NCBI GenBank assembly: GCA_048886525.1
Contig: JBHLKP010000001.1
Location: 1 to 64,000, forward strand
Direction of reading: 5' to 3'
Length of the DNA: 64,000 nucleotides
Origin: Hodarchaeum sp048886525
Lineage (GTDB): Archaea > Asgardarchaeota > Heimdallarchaeia > Hodarchaeales > Hodarchaeaceae
The notes under the pieces were generated by a model, which saw only the letters and a list, made by a program, of their open reading frames with translations, had not been told where the DNA came from and did no database searches. Positions within the stretch are counted from its first letter, which is position 1, and the number at the start of each line of letters is the position of its first letter. A program made the position numbers and the translations under genes. Shown piece after piece: positions 24,236-34,449 of the stretch.

Positions 24236-27200
24236 TTGGAGTTTCTAACTTTGTCAAAGAGCTCTTCAGAATTGACAAACGCTGATAACGTCAGTTTTTG
24301 GTCATTTCTAGAAAAAACAACAAAATCATTCAGATTTCGCTTATTTTTGTTTATCTTTCTAATATACATTGCGGGGGCAACACTCGATGTTACAAACACT
24401 AATCCTGGGTCCCGATTCATGTTGACGAAGTCTATTGCTAGATATGGAGACTTTACAATTCGTGAAGAGGATCGAATTCGATACAGCTATCTCGATTTTT
24501 CAATATTAAATAGATTTAGAAATCCAAGCTTTGAAGAAGGATTATTAGAAGATGCGTACAACTGGACTGAATATGGTCAGAATAGTACCCGAGAATTAGC
24601 CAGTAATCATACAGGTAATTATGGATTTCAGATTAGCTCAAAAGATGGATGGATTGAACAGGATATTAAGGATCTTGGGATTCATAGTATTTATTTGTAC
24701 AAAATGAAATTCTGGGCAAAAAAGTTTGATTATTCAGATGCTTTTCTTAATATAACATTTTTTTATAAAGATTCAACTCTCTCCTCTCATTGGGTTCGGG
24801 TGCGTTTTCAATTTTTTCATGAATATGAGGTCAATTTGGGAGATATCTCTTCTGATAAAGTAATTGACAAAATTCGTTTCCAAAATGCGAATTCTAGTGC
24901 ACTTATTTTAGATGACGTTCATTTAGGCTCTATCTACTCAGATAAACCCCCTGGACTATCATTGATGACTGTTCCGATCTATTGGTTTGGTGAAATAATA
25001 GCTGTAAATTTCTTTGGAGTAGCTCCATCAGATCATTTTATGATCGATGATATTGTTAAATTTTTAATTATTATTAGCGTATTGATGTTGGGGGCGTTTA
25101 CTACTATTAAATTCTATGATCTATTGCTGATTCTTGGTATTTCTAAGAAGAGTGCGAACTTAACAACCTTGATTTTCGCATTAGGCAGTGTTTATTATGT
25201 CTATATTGGTACTTTTTTTTCTCATTCAATAACAGCAAGTTTATTATTATTAGCGATATATTTTAGTACTAGATTTCGGATGAAAAAAGAAATTTCATCC
25301 CTTTTATGGTCAGCAGTTTTTTCTGGATTTGCCGTAGTTTGTGATTATATCCTATTGCTTTTACTCCCCTTCTTGTTTTTTTACTCTTTCATTCCCTTCC
25401 CGAACCTTAAGGATATGCTTAGTCATTGGAAGCAATATATGCTTCCCGGGCTAGTCTTGTACTTTTTACCCATTATTTTTTGTGGGTTTCTTGTCATATT
25501 TTATAATTTTGCTTGCTTTAATGATCCTTTTAAGTCTCCATATGCTTTTTCATGGTATTTTTGGGATAGACAGCATTTTGCGGAGTCAATGTTCAAAGGG
25601 CTAGAGGTTCTGTTATTCTCACAACATCACGGTCTCATTAATTTTATGCCAATAGTATTAATTTGTCTTATTGGTTTTATTCCAATGTTTAAAAAAGCCC
25701 CTGCATTAGCAAGTTTGTGTATTTCATTATCTGCAATAATTATTTTGTTGTACAGTAAATATTATTTACCTACTGGTGGTCTTAATTATGGCCCACGTCA
25801 AATTGTCTCAATTATTCCTCTTTTAATCATTCCATTGGGTTACTTCTGGGATTTAAGCGATGAAGGAGAAGCATTATTAAAAATAAAAGACTCTATTAGA
25901 GTAACCACAATAACGATTTTGAAAGTTATAGCCATTATCCTATCAGGAATATCATTCTTGATTAACTTTGCTGGAGGGTGGGTAGGTGTATATCCACTAG
26001 GAGGAGAAGGTATGCTTGATCCTATATGGGGTACTATCGATCAGGTGGGTCATATTGAAACTTTATTTAGTTGGTTTAACTTTTCTTTTAATACAAATGG
26101 TTCTATTTCAATTGAAATCCTTCACGGAACAACTGGTGGCTTTAAGTTGAATGCAATTTTCCTCACTCTCCTTGTCGAACTTAGGTGGCCAACAGCTTCG
26201 AGTTTGGCAATGGGTGAACCTGCAGCATTTTTAGCCGCCTTATTACTTGCATTACTAATCAATCCATTTTTTAATGTATATCGCATAGGCGATAAACTTT
26301 CTAAAAAAAGTCCATTAATTTTTGAAATAAATAGAAAGTATGTAATCATTACTTTTCTCACATTAGTAGAATTGGTATTAGTAGTTTTATTCGTCTTATG
26401 GAGTGTTTTTGAAGCCTTACGAGTAGTTTTACCAGTAATCCATGATTCTATTACCACCCTTGCATTGAAACTAGTAAGCTATCTAAATAGCACTTATACC
26501 ACGGTGTCTACTATACCAGTTATTAATTTACTAATTTGGGGAATAGTCTTTTGTTTTTATATCGTTCTATACTTATTTATATTTCGGGATTCTTTTACTA
26601 TCGGAAACTGGTTTGTAAATATATTTTTATTCGTTCTGATTACAAGTATCGCATGGATTTCATTCCACCAGCTTGAAGCTGAATTAAAAAAAGTTAAGTT
26701 AAATAAAAAAATCTCAAAGCTAATTGATACAATATATTTCAAACGATATCAATCAATAGCACAGATCTTAGTTTATATGTTCTTGATAACGAGTTTCTGG
26801 TCTCTCCTTCGTGATGTAATTCTTTACATTTTGGGTTTAGGAGATTCACTGAATCCTTCTCTACATACAAATTTGACTTATATATTATTAGTTTCTGTGT
26901 TTATATCAACAATATCAATAGCTAAGGTTCCATTTGATGAAAAGGAATTTAGGAAAAAAATCAATAAATCAGAGTCAATTAAATTTAAAAAAATGGTTAC
27001 AGAAAAACATGATCTTTCAAGCGTTTACGAGGCTAAAATTCTATGCACGATTTCATTAATAGGAGTCATTTTTATAATTATTAATGTTGTAGGGGTGATA
27101 ATCAAAACCAATTTTTCGTTGATAGAATTATTTTTTATCAGTCCAACTTTAAATGCAAAAGATATTACTGATTGGTTTGTAGAGATTAGAAATCCTGTTA

Positions 27201-27664
27201 CTGTGTATTTATGTATAGGAACTGCATTAGCTATTATTATGGCAATCATTCCAACTTATGAATATTTAATTGAAACAGAAAAGATGCCAAAACTTTTAGC
27301 TAAATTACCTGATGATTTAGAGGATGATATGAATGAAAGATATGTTGAACTCTCAGCTCTTCAATCGATTTTTATATTTGGTACTGGTCTAATTGCATTT
27401 ATTTTCCTTTTGATAACGATATTATTTTCAGTATTATCTACTGTTCCTAATCCTATGCTACTTGAATTGCATTTAGAAGAATGGCTTATATGGTATTCAA
27501 TATTTATTGTGTTCATTTTAGGCATGATCTGGGCAATTAATTTTTCAAAAGACACTTACGACTTTCTTTCATTCCTCCTTGGGTTCACTTTCTTTCTCGT
27601 TATTTCTTTCATTGTCGTTCTTTCTTACTCAATCTTTTTTCTTGTTCTTTCGTTCTTTTTTTAG
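24236..27664 (+). CDS. Giant GT-C-like membrane glycosyltransferase
   Basis: 1142 residues. One membrane helix near residue 30-50 is followed by GSRFMLTKSIARYGDF, then a soluble domain (about 95-225) that looks like a jelly-roll sugar-binding module (NPSFEEGLLEDAYNWT, GNYGFQISSKDGW). Next comes SDKPPGLSLMTVPIY (from 235), the hallmark loop of PMT/ArnT-type GT-C transferases that take sugars from a polyprenyl carrier. A long multi-helix region fills the rest, with far more helices than a usual GT-C enzyme, so the second half (from about 690) may be an added membrane domain. The start is TTG at 24236; another TTG lies five codons in. A clear terminator follows it. Confidence 0.82.
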   Translation: MEFLTLSKSSSELTNADNVSFWSFLEKTTKSFRFRLFLFIFLIYIAGATLDVTNTNPGSRFMLTKSIARYGDFTIREEDRIRYSYLDFSILNRFRNPSFEEGLLEDAYNWTEYGQNSTRELASNHTGNYGFQISSKDGWIEQDIKDLGIHSIYLYKMKFWAKKFDYSDAFLNITFFYKDSTLSSHWVRVRFQFFHEYEVNLGDISSDKVIDKIRFQNANSSALILDDVHLGSIYSDKPPGLSLMTVPIYWFGEIIAVNFFGVAPSDHFMIDDIVKFLIIISVLMLGAFTTIKFYDLLLILGISKKSANLTTLIFALGSVYYVYIGTFFSHSITASLLLLAIYFSTRFRMKKEISSLLWSAVFSGFAVVCDYILLLLLPFLFFYSFIPFPNLKDMLSHWKQYMLPGLVLYFLPIIFCGFLVIFYNFACFNDPFKSPYAFSWYFWDRQHFAESMFKGLEVLLFSQHHGLINFMPIVLICLIGFIPMFKKAPALASLCISLSAIIILLYSKYYLPTGGLNYGPRQIVSIIPLLIIPLGYFWDLSDEGEALLKIKDSIRVTTITILKVIAIILSGISFLINFAGGWVGVYPLGGEGMLDPIWGTIDQVGHIETLFSWFNFSFNTNGSISIEILHGTTGGFKLNAIFLTLLVELRWPTASSLAMGEPAAFLAALLLALLINPFFNVYRIGDKLSKKSPLIFEINRKYVIITFLTLVELVLVVLFVLWSVFEALRVVLPVIHDSITTLALKLVSYLNSTYTTVSTIPVINLLIWGIVFCFYIVLYLFIFRDSFTIGNWFVNIFLFVLITSIAWISFHQLEAELKKVKLNKKISKLIDTIYFKRYQSIAQILVYMFLITSFWSLLRDVILYILGLGDSLNPSLHTNLTYILLVSVFISTISIAKVPFDEKEFRKKINKSESIKFKKMVTEKHDLSSVYEAKILCTISLIGVIFIIINVVGVIIKTNFSLIELFFISPTLNAKDITDWFVEIRNPVTVYLCIGTALAIIMAIIPTYEYLIETEKMPKLLAKLPDDLEDDMNERYVELSALQSIFIFGTGLIAFIFLLITILFSVLSTVPNPMLLELHLEEWLIWYSIFIVFILGMIWAINFSKDTYDFLSFLLGFTFFLVISFIVVLSYSIFFLVLSFFF

Positions 27665-28026
27665 AGCTCAGCCTGATTAGATTAACTGGTTATCCCAGTT
27701 ATAAAATTGCCATAGAACAATACGAGTAAGAATTGTTCGTTTTTTTTCCATAAAAAATCTCATTTGTCTCTCTTTCGTAAGAGGGATTATTCACAACATT
27801 ACTATTAAAGCGTAGGAGTTTTTTGAAGGAATATTTAAAAAAGAATTGTCACTATTGGTGTCTAAAAGGTTTGTAAAACTGTTCAGTAGCTTTAATGAAT
27901 AAAATTCAATACTGGTTACATCAAGGAAAAAATTGAACTTGGGATTTATTCCTACTCTAAATATTTATATTAGAATATAAATCATCTCTTAATCCCTGTT
28001 CTCGAATATAATAAGTCAGTGTTCAT
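27665..28026. other. Intergenic region with terminator and the next promoter
   Basis: Holds the terminator of the giant GT-C gene near its left end. About 60-30 bases before the next start there is an AT-rich, TATA-like stretch (AATATTTATATTAGAATATAAA), suitable for the promoter of the GT2 operon. Nothing else is visible. Confidence 0.4.
27715..27747 (+). terminator. Intrinsic terminator of the giant GT-C gene
   Basis: GAACAAT (27715-27721) pairs with ATTGTTC (27732-27738), and a G plus eight Ts (27740-27747) follow at once. It is a textbook hairpin-plus-T-run layout, 50 bases after the stop codon. Confidence 0.75.
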
Positions 28027-29568
28027 TTGAAACCAGAAAGAAGAGAAATTTTCATGTCTAAATTGATGGCCTTTATTTTTTTCCTGATTTCATCTCTCAT
28101 TCTCTGCCTTTCGCTATATTTGTTTATAATTAATCCAGTCATATATATTATCAATTCCAATTCGGTTGATCTACATTTAACGTATTATTTCATGTCTTTC
28201 TGGGGAATTTCCTTTTCATTGCTAGTTGTTTTAATATCTATCTTCCTTTCAAAAATAGTTTTTCAAAGGGCAAGGGGATTCAAAGGATACGGCCTTTTAA
28301 TAGGAATTTTGATCGTTATGATCATTTCATTTTTAACTGGTTTTTTCAATTTCGTATTTTACCCTTTATCTCAATCGGATTTTGCTAAAATTTCACAAGT
28401 GTTTTTCATTCACTATTCCCTTCTAGAAATTACTGGATACACTATCTTATCATATTTAATTAGAAAATTTAGTCAATATACTGAGAATACGTTAAGATTA
28501 AAGATTATTTTTATAATCTCGATTATATCAATGTGTTTATCCTTCGTTGGATTTTCTACTTCGCTTATTTTTGATTCATTCCTTAGTTCGACAACGATTA
28601 GTTCTGAAATAGTATTATTTGTAAGTTATTTCCTTCCTTCTCAGACGGCTATTGTATTTTGTTGTTTAATTGGATTTTGGCTGTCAATTGGCTATTGGAA
28701 ACATAAAAGAGATCAAAAACAAACATTTCCGAGACTTAAAATGGATATTAAAGGGAAGAAGGTTTGTATATTCATCCCAGCCTACAATGCTGCATATACC
28801 CTCCCAAATCTAATAGACCGAATACAAAGCGATGTTAGGGATCAAATTCAAAAAATAATTGTCATTGATGACCATAGTCCTGATAATACTTACTTACTAG
28901 CAGTGGGTTTGAAAAAAGAACAGAATCTATCTAAAATGTCAGTTTTTCGGACTATTAAAAATCAAAAATATGGTGGAAATCAGAAATTAGGGTATTCACT
29001 AGCGATATTGGAAGATTATGATATTGTTGTGATGTTACATGGAGATGCTCAATATGCCCCAGAATTAATACCCCAAATAATTGAACCGATTGTGAATGAC
29101 GAGGCAGATATGGTCTTTGGATCAAGAATGAAAGAGGATCCGTTGAAAGGGGGAATGCCACCGATAAAATATCTTGGTAATAAGGCTTTAACTTTTGTAG
29201 AGAATTGCATTTTAGGAACAAACCTTTCTGAATTTCATTCTGGCTATCGGGCTTATTCTTGTGATGCACTAATGAAAATTCCGTTTTTACGCTGTACCAA
29301 TGAATTTCATTTTGATACAGAGATAATCATTCAGTTTGTACTAGCAAAATTAAGAATTGTGGAAATCCCAATTCCAACTTTTTATGGAGAAGAAGTATCG
29401 CGTGTAAATAAATTCAGTTATGGTTTCGATATTCTTAAAGAAATGATTTCATATCTCATAGTTACAAAAGGGTTTGCTGAGAATCCTAAGTTTGATTTAA
29501 CTGATTTCACTTTTTCAATTAATGACATTAGGACATACATTGAAGATTTTATGGTGAAGATTGATTAA
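28027..29568 (+). CDS. Membrane protein with C-terminal GT2 (dolichyl-phosphate sugar transferase-like) domain
   Basis: 513 residues in two parts. The first 225 are hydrophobic, with about six membrane helices. From about 243 a cytoplasmic GT-A glycosyltransferase domain begins (VCIFIPAYNAAYTLP, IIVIDDHSPDNT, HGDAQYAPE near 340 in place of DxD, FGSRMKEDPLKGG, FHSGYRAY). It resembles dolichyl-phosphate mannose or glucose synthases, which load a sugar from a nucleotide onto a polyprenyl phosphate. The start is TTG. Its stop codon overlaps the ATG of the next gene by one base, so it is translationally coupled to the flippase-like gene. Confidence 0.9.
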   Translation: MKPERREIFMSKLMAFIFFLISSLILCLSLYLFIINPVIYIINSNSVDLHLTYYFMSFWGISFSLLVVLISIFLSKIVFQRARGFKGYGLLIGILIVMIISFLTGFFNFVFYPLSQSDFAKISQVFFIHYSLLEITGYTILSYLIRKFSQYTENTLRLKIIFIISIISMCLSFVGFSTSLIFDSFLSSTTISSEIVLFVSYFLPSQTAIVFCCLIGFWLSIGYWKHKRDQKQTFPRLKMDIKGKKVCIFIPAYNAAYTLPNLIDRIQSDVRDQIQKIIVIDDHSPDNTYLLAVGLKKEQNLSKMSVFRTIKNQKYGGNQKLGYSLAILEDYDIVVMLHGDAQYAPELIPQIIEPIVNDEADMVFGSRMKEDPLKGGMPPIKYLGNKALTFVENCILGTNLSEFHSGYRAYSCDALMKIPFLRCTNEFHFDTEIIIQFVLAKLRIVEIPIPTFYGEEVSRVNKFSYGFDILKEMISYLIVTKGFAENPKFDLTDFTFSINDIRTYIEDFMVKID

Positions 29569-30533
29569 TGGTAAATGAAACGGTGAGAAGAACAAGAAAT
29601 TTTGTTAATGCTCTTGTTTCCATTATTTTTTTACTATATGTGACCCTACTAGTTGATCTAAACGATTTTCTCCAGTTTATTTCCTCTATTAAAGGATTGT
29701 TTTTATTTTCAATTTTTACATCTGTATTAATAATTCTCATCTTAAGAACATTGCGTTGGTCTTTGTTAATTCGTTGTAAATTTAATTTCTCAATGTTATT
29801 ACTTTTTTACTATAGTTTCCAATCTCAATTCATCAATTCTTGGATGCCAAATGGTTCGGGGGATGTCATTAAGGTAGTTCTTCTTAAATCTAGATCGCAA
29901 GCCCAATTACCCGAATTAATAACTCTTACAATGGTAGATAGACTCTTAGATGTCTTTACTATTGCATTCGGCGGAATTTTGGCACTCTTTCTATTGGATG
30001 TTTTTCCTATGGATATTTTTTGGATTCTTGGTTTTCTTTGTTTTTTGATAACCTTCTGCTTTTTTCTTCTACTCATACTATTAAAAATTCCAAATAAGAT
30101 AATTAGTCGTTATCCAAAGTTGTATAATCAATTCCAAATCATTACTAATCACAGAAAAGAAATCACTTTAGGTTTGCTCATAACCATCGTAGCATGGTTT
30201 GTTGAAGCTATTAAATTATTTATCATCTTTAATGGGTTGGAAATCTCTGTTGACTTATATATATCGCTCCAAATAGCCTTAGGTGCATGGGTTGGAAGTC
30301 TTCTATTGATTTTAATTTCTGGAACGCTTGGGACGAAGGAATTTTTTATGTCATATTTGCTTCAAGAAAGAGGATTTAATCAGAGCATCAGCAGTTTAGC
30401 TTCTTTTTTGGATCGAATCTTTACAGTTATGATTTCTTTTCTTCCTTTTGCGTTTTTTACTATTTTAAATCTTTTGGGTATAATCAACGAAGAAAATTCT
30501 ATAATGAATCCTGGAAATGATAGCATTGAATGA
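29568..30533 (+). CDS. Flippase-like integral membrane protein (LPG-synthase TM / UPF0104 family)
   Basis: 321 residues with about eight membrane helices. The conserved pattern of this family is visible: ILRTLRWSLLIR early, FINSWMPNGSGDVIKVVLLKSRSQ in the middle and TMVDRLLDVFTIAFGG after it. Members are membrane proteins often found beside GT2 sugar transferases, and flipping of lipid-linked sugars has been proposed for them. The ATG overlaps the stop of the preceding GT2 gene, and the next gene overlaps its 3' end by 17 bases. The three form one tightly packed operon. Confidence 0.88.
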   Translation: MVNETVRRTRNFVNALVSIIFLLYVTLLVDLNDFLQFISSIKGLFLFSIFTSVLIILILRTLRWSLLIRCKFNFSMLLLFYYSFQSQFINSWMPNGSGDVIKVVLLKSRSQAQLPELITLTMVDRLLDVFTIAFGGILALFLLDVFPMDIFWILGFLCFLITFCFFLLLILLKIPNKIISRYPKLYNQFQIITNHRKEITLGLLITIVAWFVEAIKLFIIFNGLEISVDLYISLQIALGAWVGSLLLILISGTLGTKEFFMSYLLQERGFNQSISSLASFLDRIFTVMISFLPFAFFTILNLLGIINEENSIMNPGNDSIE

Positions 30534-31905
30534 AGTTATTAGCACGAATACGGAATTTAGACATTATTTTAATGAAATAACAGAATGGATAAAGGGTCAC
30601 GCTTTGCTATTCACGATTTTTATTTTTGTCATTGTTAAAATAATTGCCCTTTTCACATTAATCACTCTTTTTGATTACTTTGATAAATCTATTGGTTCAA
30701 CAAACCTAGTAATTCAATCAGGTAACATATTTTTCGATTTATTAGGTACCAGATGGGATTCCTATTTTTATTTGACCATTGCCAACAATGGTATGTATGT
30801 TGATCCATTACGCCCAGATGATACACGCATATGGAATTTTTCTCCCTTATTTCCATTTTGTATAAGAATGCTCATGGATTTTGCGAAGTTATTTCAGGTA
30901 GAAATCCCAGTTGCAGTTGCAGGGGTTCTTGTTGCCAATTTTTTCTCACTTACTTCGACAATTGCGTTTTTTTATATGAGCAGAATATATTTTGATGTAG
31001 AAAAGGCAATCGGCGCTACTTTATTGTTCTCCTTTTTCCCAACAATTTTTGTCTTTTCAACTGTTGCGTATTCTGAACCCGTATTCATTACTTTTTCAGT
31101 ATTGTCGTGGTATTTCTTTGAAAAGAAAAAATATCCTTTTGCTGGATTGAGTCTTGCCTTGGCATCTCTTGCGAGATATCCAGGAGCTCTAATTTTTTTT
31201 CTGTACGTTCCAATCTACTTTGGTCGAAAAATCAAGGAGAAAGGGTTAAAGGAAGCTTTTGGTTGTTTAATAGCAATTCCCCTTTTTCCTTTGCTAGTAA
31301 TACTTAAGGTAGCCATATTAATATCTTCCCAACTGGCATTAAAGGTTAGATTAGTTTATTTTTCAAAATTCTATCAGAAACTATCCATTAATGAACAAAA
31401 GAGAAAAAAATTTGAACAGATAATGTATTTTCTGGATCCTGGCTTAAGCTGGGTATTAATCTTTGGAATCATTCCTCTTGGCTGGATGATTTTTGTGAAC
31501 ACGTTTGCACCAGAATCATTATCAGAAATAGCCTATAATAATTGGGGAGGAAGGTTTATTTTCCCATTTGCTGGATTTTTCGATTCACTTAACGCGGGAA
31601 ACGTAAAATGGACTCTTGAAAGGTTTGCATTTCCCGTTCTCCTCATGGTGATTGGGTTATTTGTATTAATTAAAAGACCTAGTATTGCATTGTTAATAAT
31701 AGGTCAAGTTTTATTTTATACAGGTTTTATAGGCTTACATACACTTTCAATTCCACGATATACTGGAACAATTTTTCACATTCATCTTGTTTTAGCAGAA
31801 GAACTAGCTTCAAACAAAATGATAACACTTTTCTGCTCTTTTTTCCTTATTTACGGATTTAAAGTTCTTTGGTCTTTTTGTAACTGGGATATCTGGCTAA
31901 TCTAA
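30517..31905 (+). CDS. PIG-V-like GT-C mannosyltransferase
   Basis: 462 residues with about ten membrane helices. The luminal loop RWDSYFYLTIANNGMY followed by FSPLFPFCIRML is the signature of the PIG-V/GT76 family, which adds mannose to lipid-linked glycans. VAYSEPVFITFSVLSWYFFEKKKYPFAGLSLALASLARYPG matches the same family and contains its conserved SEP and ARYPG elements. It starts at ATG 30517 inside the end of the flippase-like gene; a TTG at 30526 is a possible alternative. As third gene of the operon, it probably uses the sugar donor made by the GT2 protein. Confidence 0.88.
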   Translation: MIALNEVISTNTEFRHYFNEITEWIKGHALLFTIFIFVIVKIIALFTLITLFDYFDKSIGSTNLVIQSGNIFFDLLGTRWDSYFYLTIANNGMYVDPLRPDDTRIWNFSPLFPFCIRMLMDFAKLFQVEIPVAVAGVLVANFFSLTSTIAFFYMSRIYFDVEKAIGATLLFSFFPTIFVFSTVAYSEPVFITFSVLSWYFFEKKKYPFAGLSLALASLARYPGALIFFLYVPIYFGRKIKEKGLKEAFGCLIAIPLFPLLVILKVAILISSQLALKVRLVYFSKFYQKLSINEQKRKKFEQIMYFLDPGLSWVLIFGIIPLGWMIFVNTFAPESLSEIAYNNWGGRFIFPFAGFFDSLNAGNVKWTLERFAFPVLLMVIGLFVLIKRPSIALLIIGQVLFYTGFIGLHTLSIPRYTGTIFHIHLVLAEELASNKMITLFCSFFLIYGFKVLWSFCNWDIWLI

Positions 31906-32070
31906 TGAAAATAATTGGCAAATTCTTCTCATCCTTACAATTCTATGGAATCAGGTCTGATAAACTATTTTCATGAGAGCAATCGAACCAATTAATTAGG
32001 TTAGAATTCCATTTTTGGATCTGCAATCAGAAAATTCTAGTAATTCTCCCAATTGTTTTCCTCAAAATCT

Positions 32071-32083
32071 TTTAATAAATATA
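32071..32083 (+). promoter_or_regulatory. TATA-like box of the rml operon
   Basis: TTTAATAAATATA lies 33-45 bases before the ATG at 32116. Transcription should begin near 32105, giving a very short leader that includes GGTG as a weak ribosome site. Confidence 0.5.
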
Positions 32084-32115
32084 TTGTCGACTGTGTTTCT
32101 TAATGGTGTTACTCA

Positions 32116-32985
32116 ATGAAAGGAATAATACTTGCAGGGGGTTCTGGTACAAGATTATATCCAATTACAATAGCTGTATCCAAACAATTACTTCCAATAT
32201 ACGATAAACCTTTGATATATTATCCTTTATCAGTCCTAATGCTTTCACGAATAAAGGAAATTCTCGTGATAACAACTCCAAGAGATGAACATCTATATAA
32301 AGAATTACTTGGTGATGGGAGCCAGATTGGCTTGTCATTTTCCTATGCTATCCAAAAAGTGCCTAAAGGATTAGCAGATGCTTTTCTCATTGGCGAAGAA
32401 TTTATTGATGATGAAGAGGTAGCTCTAATATTAGGTGATAATCTATTTTATGGGCAAAGATTTTCAGAAATTCTTCAGAGAGTCTCATCTCTAAAAAAAG
32501 GGGCCATTATTTTTGGTTACTATATCAAAGATCCGAGACCATTTGGAGTTGTTGAATTTGACAAGGATAATAAAGTAATCTCAATAGAAGAAAAACCATC
32601 AATACCAAAATCAAAGTATGCAATCCCTGGACTTTATTTTTATGATAACCAGATTGTCGAAATCGCTAAGAATCTCAGACCATCTGGACGCGGGGAACTA
32701 GAGATAACAGATGTAAATAAAGAATATTTGAAGAAGAAACAGCTGAAAGTGGAATTATTTGGAAGAGGAATGGCCTGGTTAGATACTGGAACGTATAATG
32801 GACTGTTGGAAGCGGGAAATTTTGTAGAAGCTATACAGAAAAGACAAGGGTTATTTATTGCATGCATAGAAGAAATTGCATATAATTTAGGGTATATAGA
32901 TAAGCAACAGTTATTGGATCTCGCAAAACCCCTTTCAAAGACTGATTATGGAAAGTACTTGAGTGATATTGCTGAAAATGGCTGA
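32116..32985 (+). CDS. rmlA: Glucose-1-phosphate thymidylyltransferase
   Basis: First enzyme of dTDP-L-rhamnose synthesis: joins dTTP and glucose 1-phosphate. 289 residues, the usual length. The nucleotide-binding motif GGSGTRLYP (from Gly8) and PIYDKPLIYYPLSVLM are intact, followed by ILGDNLFYG with the metal-binding Asp, and VVEFDKDNKVISIEEKP. It heads the compact operon rmlA-rmlC-rmlD-rmlB, with a TATA-like box just upstream. Confidence 0.96.
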   Translation: MKGIILAGGSGTRLYPITIAVSKQLLPIYDKPLIYYPLSVLMLSRIKEILVITTPRDEHLYKELLGDGSQIGLSFSYAIQKVPKGLADAFLIGEEFIDDEEVALILGDNLFYGQRFSEILQRVSSLKKGAIIFGYYIKDPRPFGVVEFDKDNKVISIEEKPSIPKSKYAIPGLYFYDNQIVEIAKNLRPSGRGELEITDVNKEYLKKKQLKVELFGRGMAWLDTGTYNGLLEAGNFVEAIQKRQGLFIACIEEIAYNLGYIDKQQLLDLAKPLSKTDYGKYLSDIAENG

Positions 32986-33003
32986 ATCAAGGATATAAAA
33001 GAT

Positions 33004-33582
33004 ATGAAATTTAAGAGAATCAAGGGGCCTATCGAGGGACTCATGGTTATTGAACCTACTTTGTTCAAGGATGACCGAGGGTATTTTATGGAAGCTTATA
33101 ATAAGAATGAGTTTTCTAGTCTAGGAATCAATCAAGATTTTGTTCAGGACAATCATTCAAAGTCAATGAAGGGTGTTTTAAGAGGTTTACATTTTCAAAT
33201 TAAGAACCCACAAAGAAAGCTTATCAGAGTGATAAGAGGATCCGTTTATGATGTAGCAGTTGATTGTCGAAGAAGATCTCCAACTTTCAAGAAGTATTTT
33301 GGAATTGAACTCTCGGAAAAAAATAACAAGATGCTTTATATTCCAGAAGGCTTTGCTCATGGATTTCTCACGTTAACCGAAGAAGTGGATTTAATTTATA
33401 AAGTAACTGACTATTATAACGTAGAATATGATTGTGGAATTGTATGGAATGATCCTGAGATAATGATTCAATGGCCATTTGAAGAAAATGGAATTGTGAA
33501 CCCCATACTATCAGAAAAAGACAAAAACTTACCAAGAATAGCTGATATCAAGATTCCATTTTCATACCAACGAGATGATTGA
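33004..33582 (+). CDS. rmlC: dTDP-4-dehydrorhamnose 3,5-epimerase
   Basis: Cupin-fold enzyme that epimerises the 4-keto sugar at C3 and C5. 192 residues, normal length. DDRGYFMEAYNKNEF, the catalytic His segment VLRGLHFQ, VYDVAVDCRRRSPTF and IPEGFAHGFLTL are all present. It lies 18 bases after rmlA and 21 bases before rmlD in the same operon. Confidence 0.96.
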   Translation: MKFKRIKGPIEGLMVIEPTLFKDDRGYFMEAYNKNEFSSLGINQDFVQDNHSKSMKGVLRGLHFQIKNPQRKLIRVIRGSVYDVAVDCRRRSPTFKKYFGIELSEKNNKMLYIPEGFAHGFLTLTEEVDLIYKVTDYYNVEYDCGIVWNDPEIMIQWPFEENGIVNPILSEKDKNLPRIADIKIPFSYQRDD

Positions 33583-33603
33583 ATAATATTATGGGTAGAG
33601 AAA

Positions 33604-34449
33604 ATGAAAATCCTATTAACAGGGGCTAATGGACAATTGGGTCAAGCCTTTCAAAAAATTCTACAAAAAGAGGGAGTTGAGTTTTTAGCGACAGATCTTG
33701 AAACGGATATTACAAATCTTAACGCTATGAGAATTTTTGTGAAAAATAACCCAGTCGATTTAATAATAAATTGTGCAGCCTATAATGCAGTTGATAAAGC
33801 TGAAAAAGATTGGAAAAGCGCGTATTTGGTTAATGGAATAGGTTCAAGGAATCTCGCATTAATTGCAAATGAGATTGACGCAGTGTTTGTTAATTATTCC
33901 TCTGATTATGTTTTTGATGGAAATAAAGGAGCGTCTTACTCCATATTAGATAATCCAAATCCAATTTCAAAATATGGTGAAAGTAAACTATTGGGTGAAA
34001 TATACACTAAGCAGATTGCAAACAAATTCTATTTAATAAGAACTAGCTGGTTATTCGGGAAGGGAAACATTAATTTTATAACAAAAGTTCTTGAATGGAG
34101 CAGAAATAAGTCTGAATTGTCTGTGGTTGTTGATCAAATATCCTCACCCACTTACTCATATGATCTTTCACGAATTACTTGGGATTTGTTGAAAACGGAA
34201 GCGTTTGGACTGTATCATATTTCAAATTCAGGTTTCTGTTCAAGATTTGAATGGGCTGAATTTATATTAAAAAAAATAGGTTGGAAAGGAGATTTATTAA
34301 CAGCTGAGTCCGAAGATTTCAATACTGCCGCTGCTAGACCAAAATTTTCAGTGTTAGATAACTTCGGTACCAAAGAAACAGTAGGTTATGAATTGCAAAA
34401 TTGGAAAGATGCAACAGAAAGATTTCTACAAGAAAAAAAAGTGATATAA
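33604..34449 (+). CDS. rmlD: dTDP-4-dehydrorhamnose reductase
   Basis: NAD(P)H-dependent short-chain dehydrogenase that makes dTDP-L-rhamnose in the last step. 281 residues. The N-terminal TGANGQLGQAF motif binds the cofactor; YSSDYVFDG and the catalytic YGESKLLGE (Tyr-x3-Lys) follow. Its TAA ends at 34449 and the next start codon begins at 34450, so rmlB follows without a gap. Confidence 0.96.
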   Translation: MKILLTGANGQLGQAFQKILQKEGVEFLATDLETDITNLNAMRIFVKNNPVDLIINCAAYNAVDKAEKDWKSAYLVNGIGSRNLALIANEIDAVFVNYSSDYVFDGNKGASYSILDNPNPISKYGESKLLGEIYTKQIANKFYLIRTSWLFGKGNINFITKVLEWSRNKSELSVVVDQISSPTYSYDLSRITWDLLKTEAFGLYHISNSGFCSRFEWAEFILKKIGWKGDLLTAESEDFNTAAARPKFSVLDNFGTKETVGYELQNWKDATERFLQEKKVI

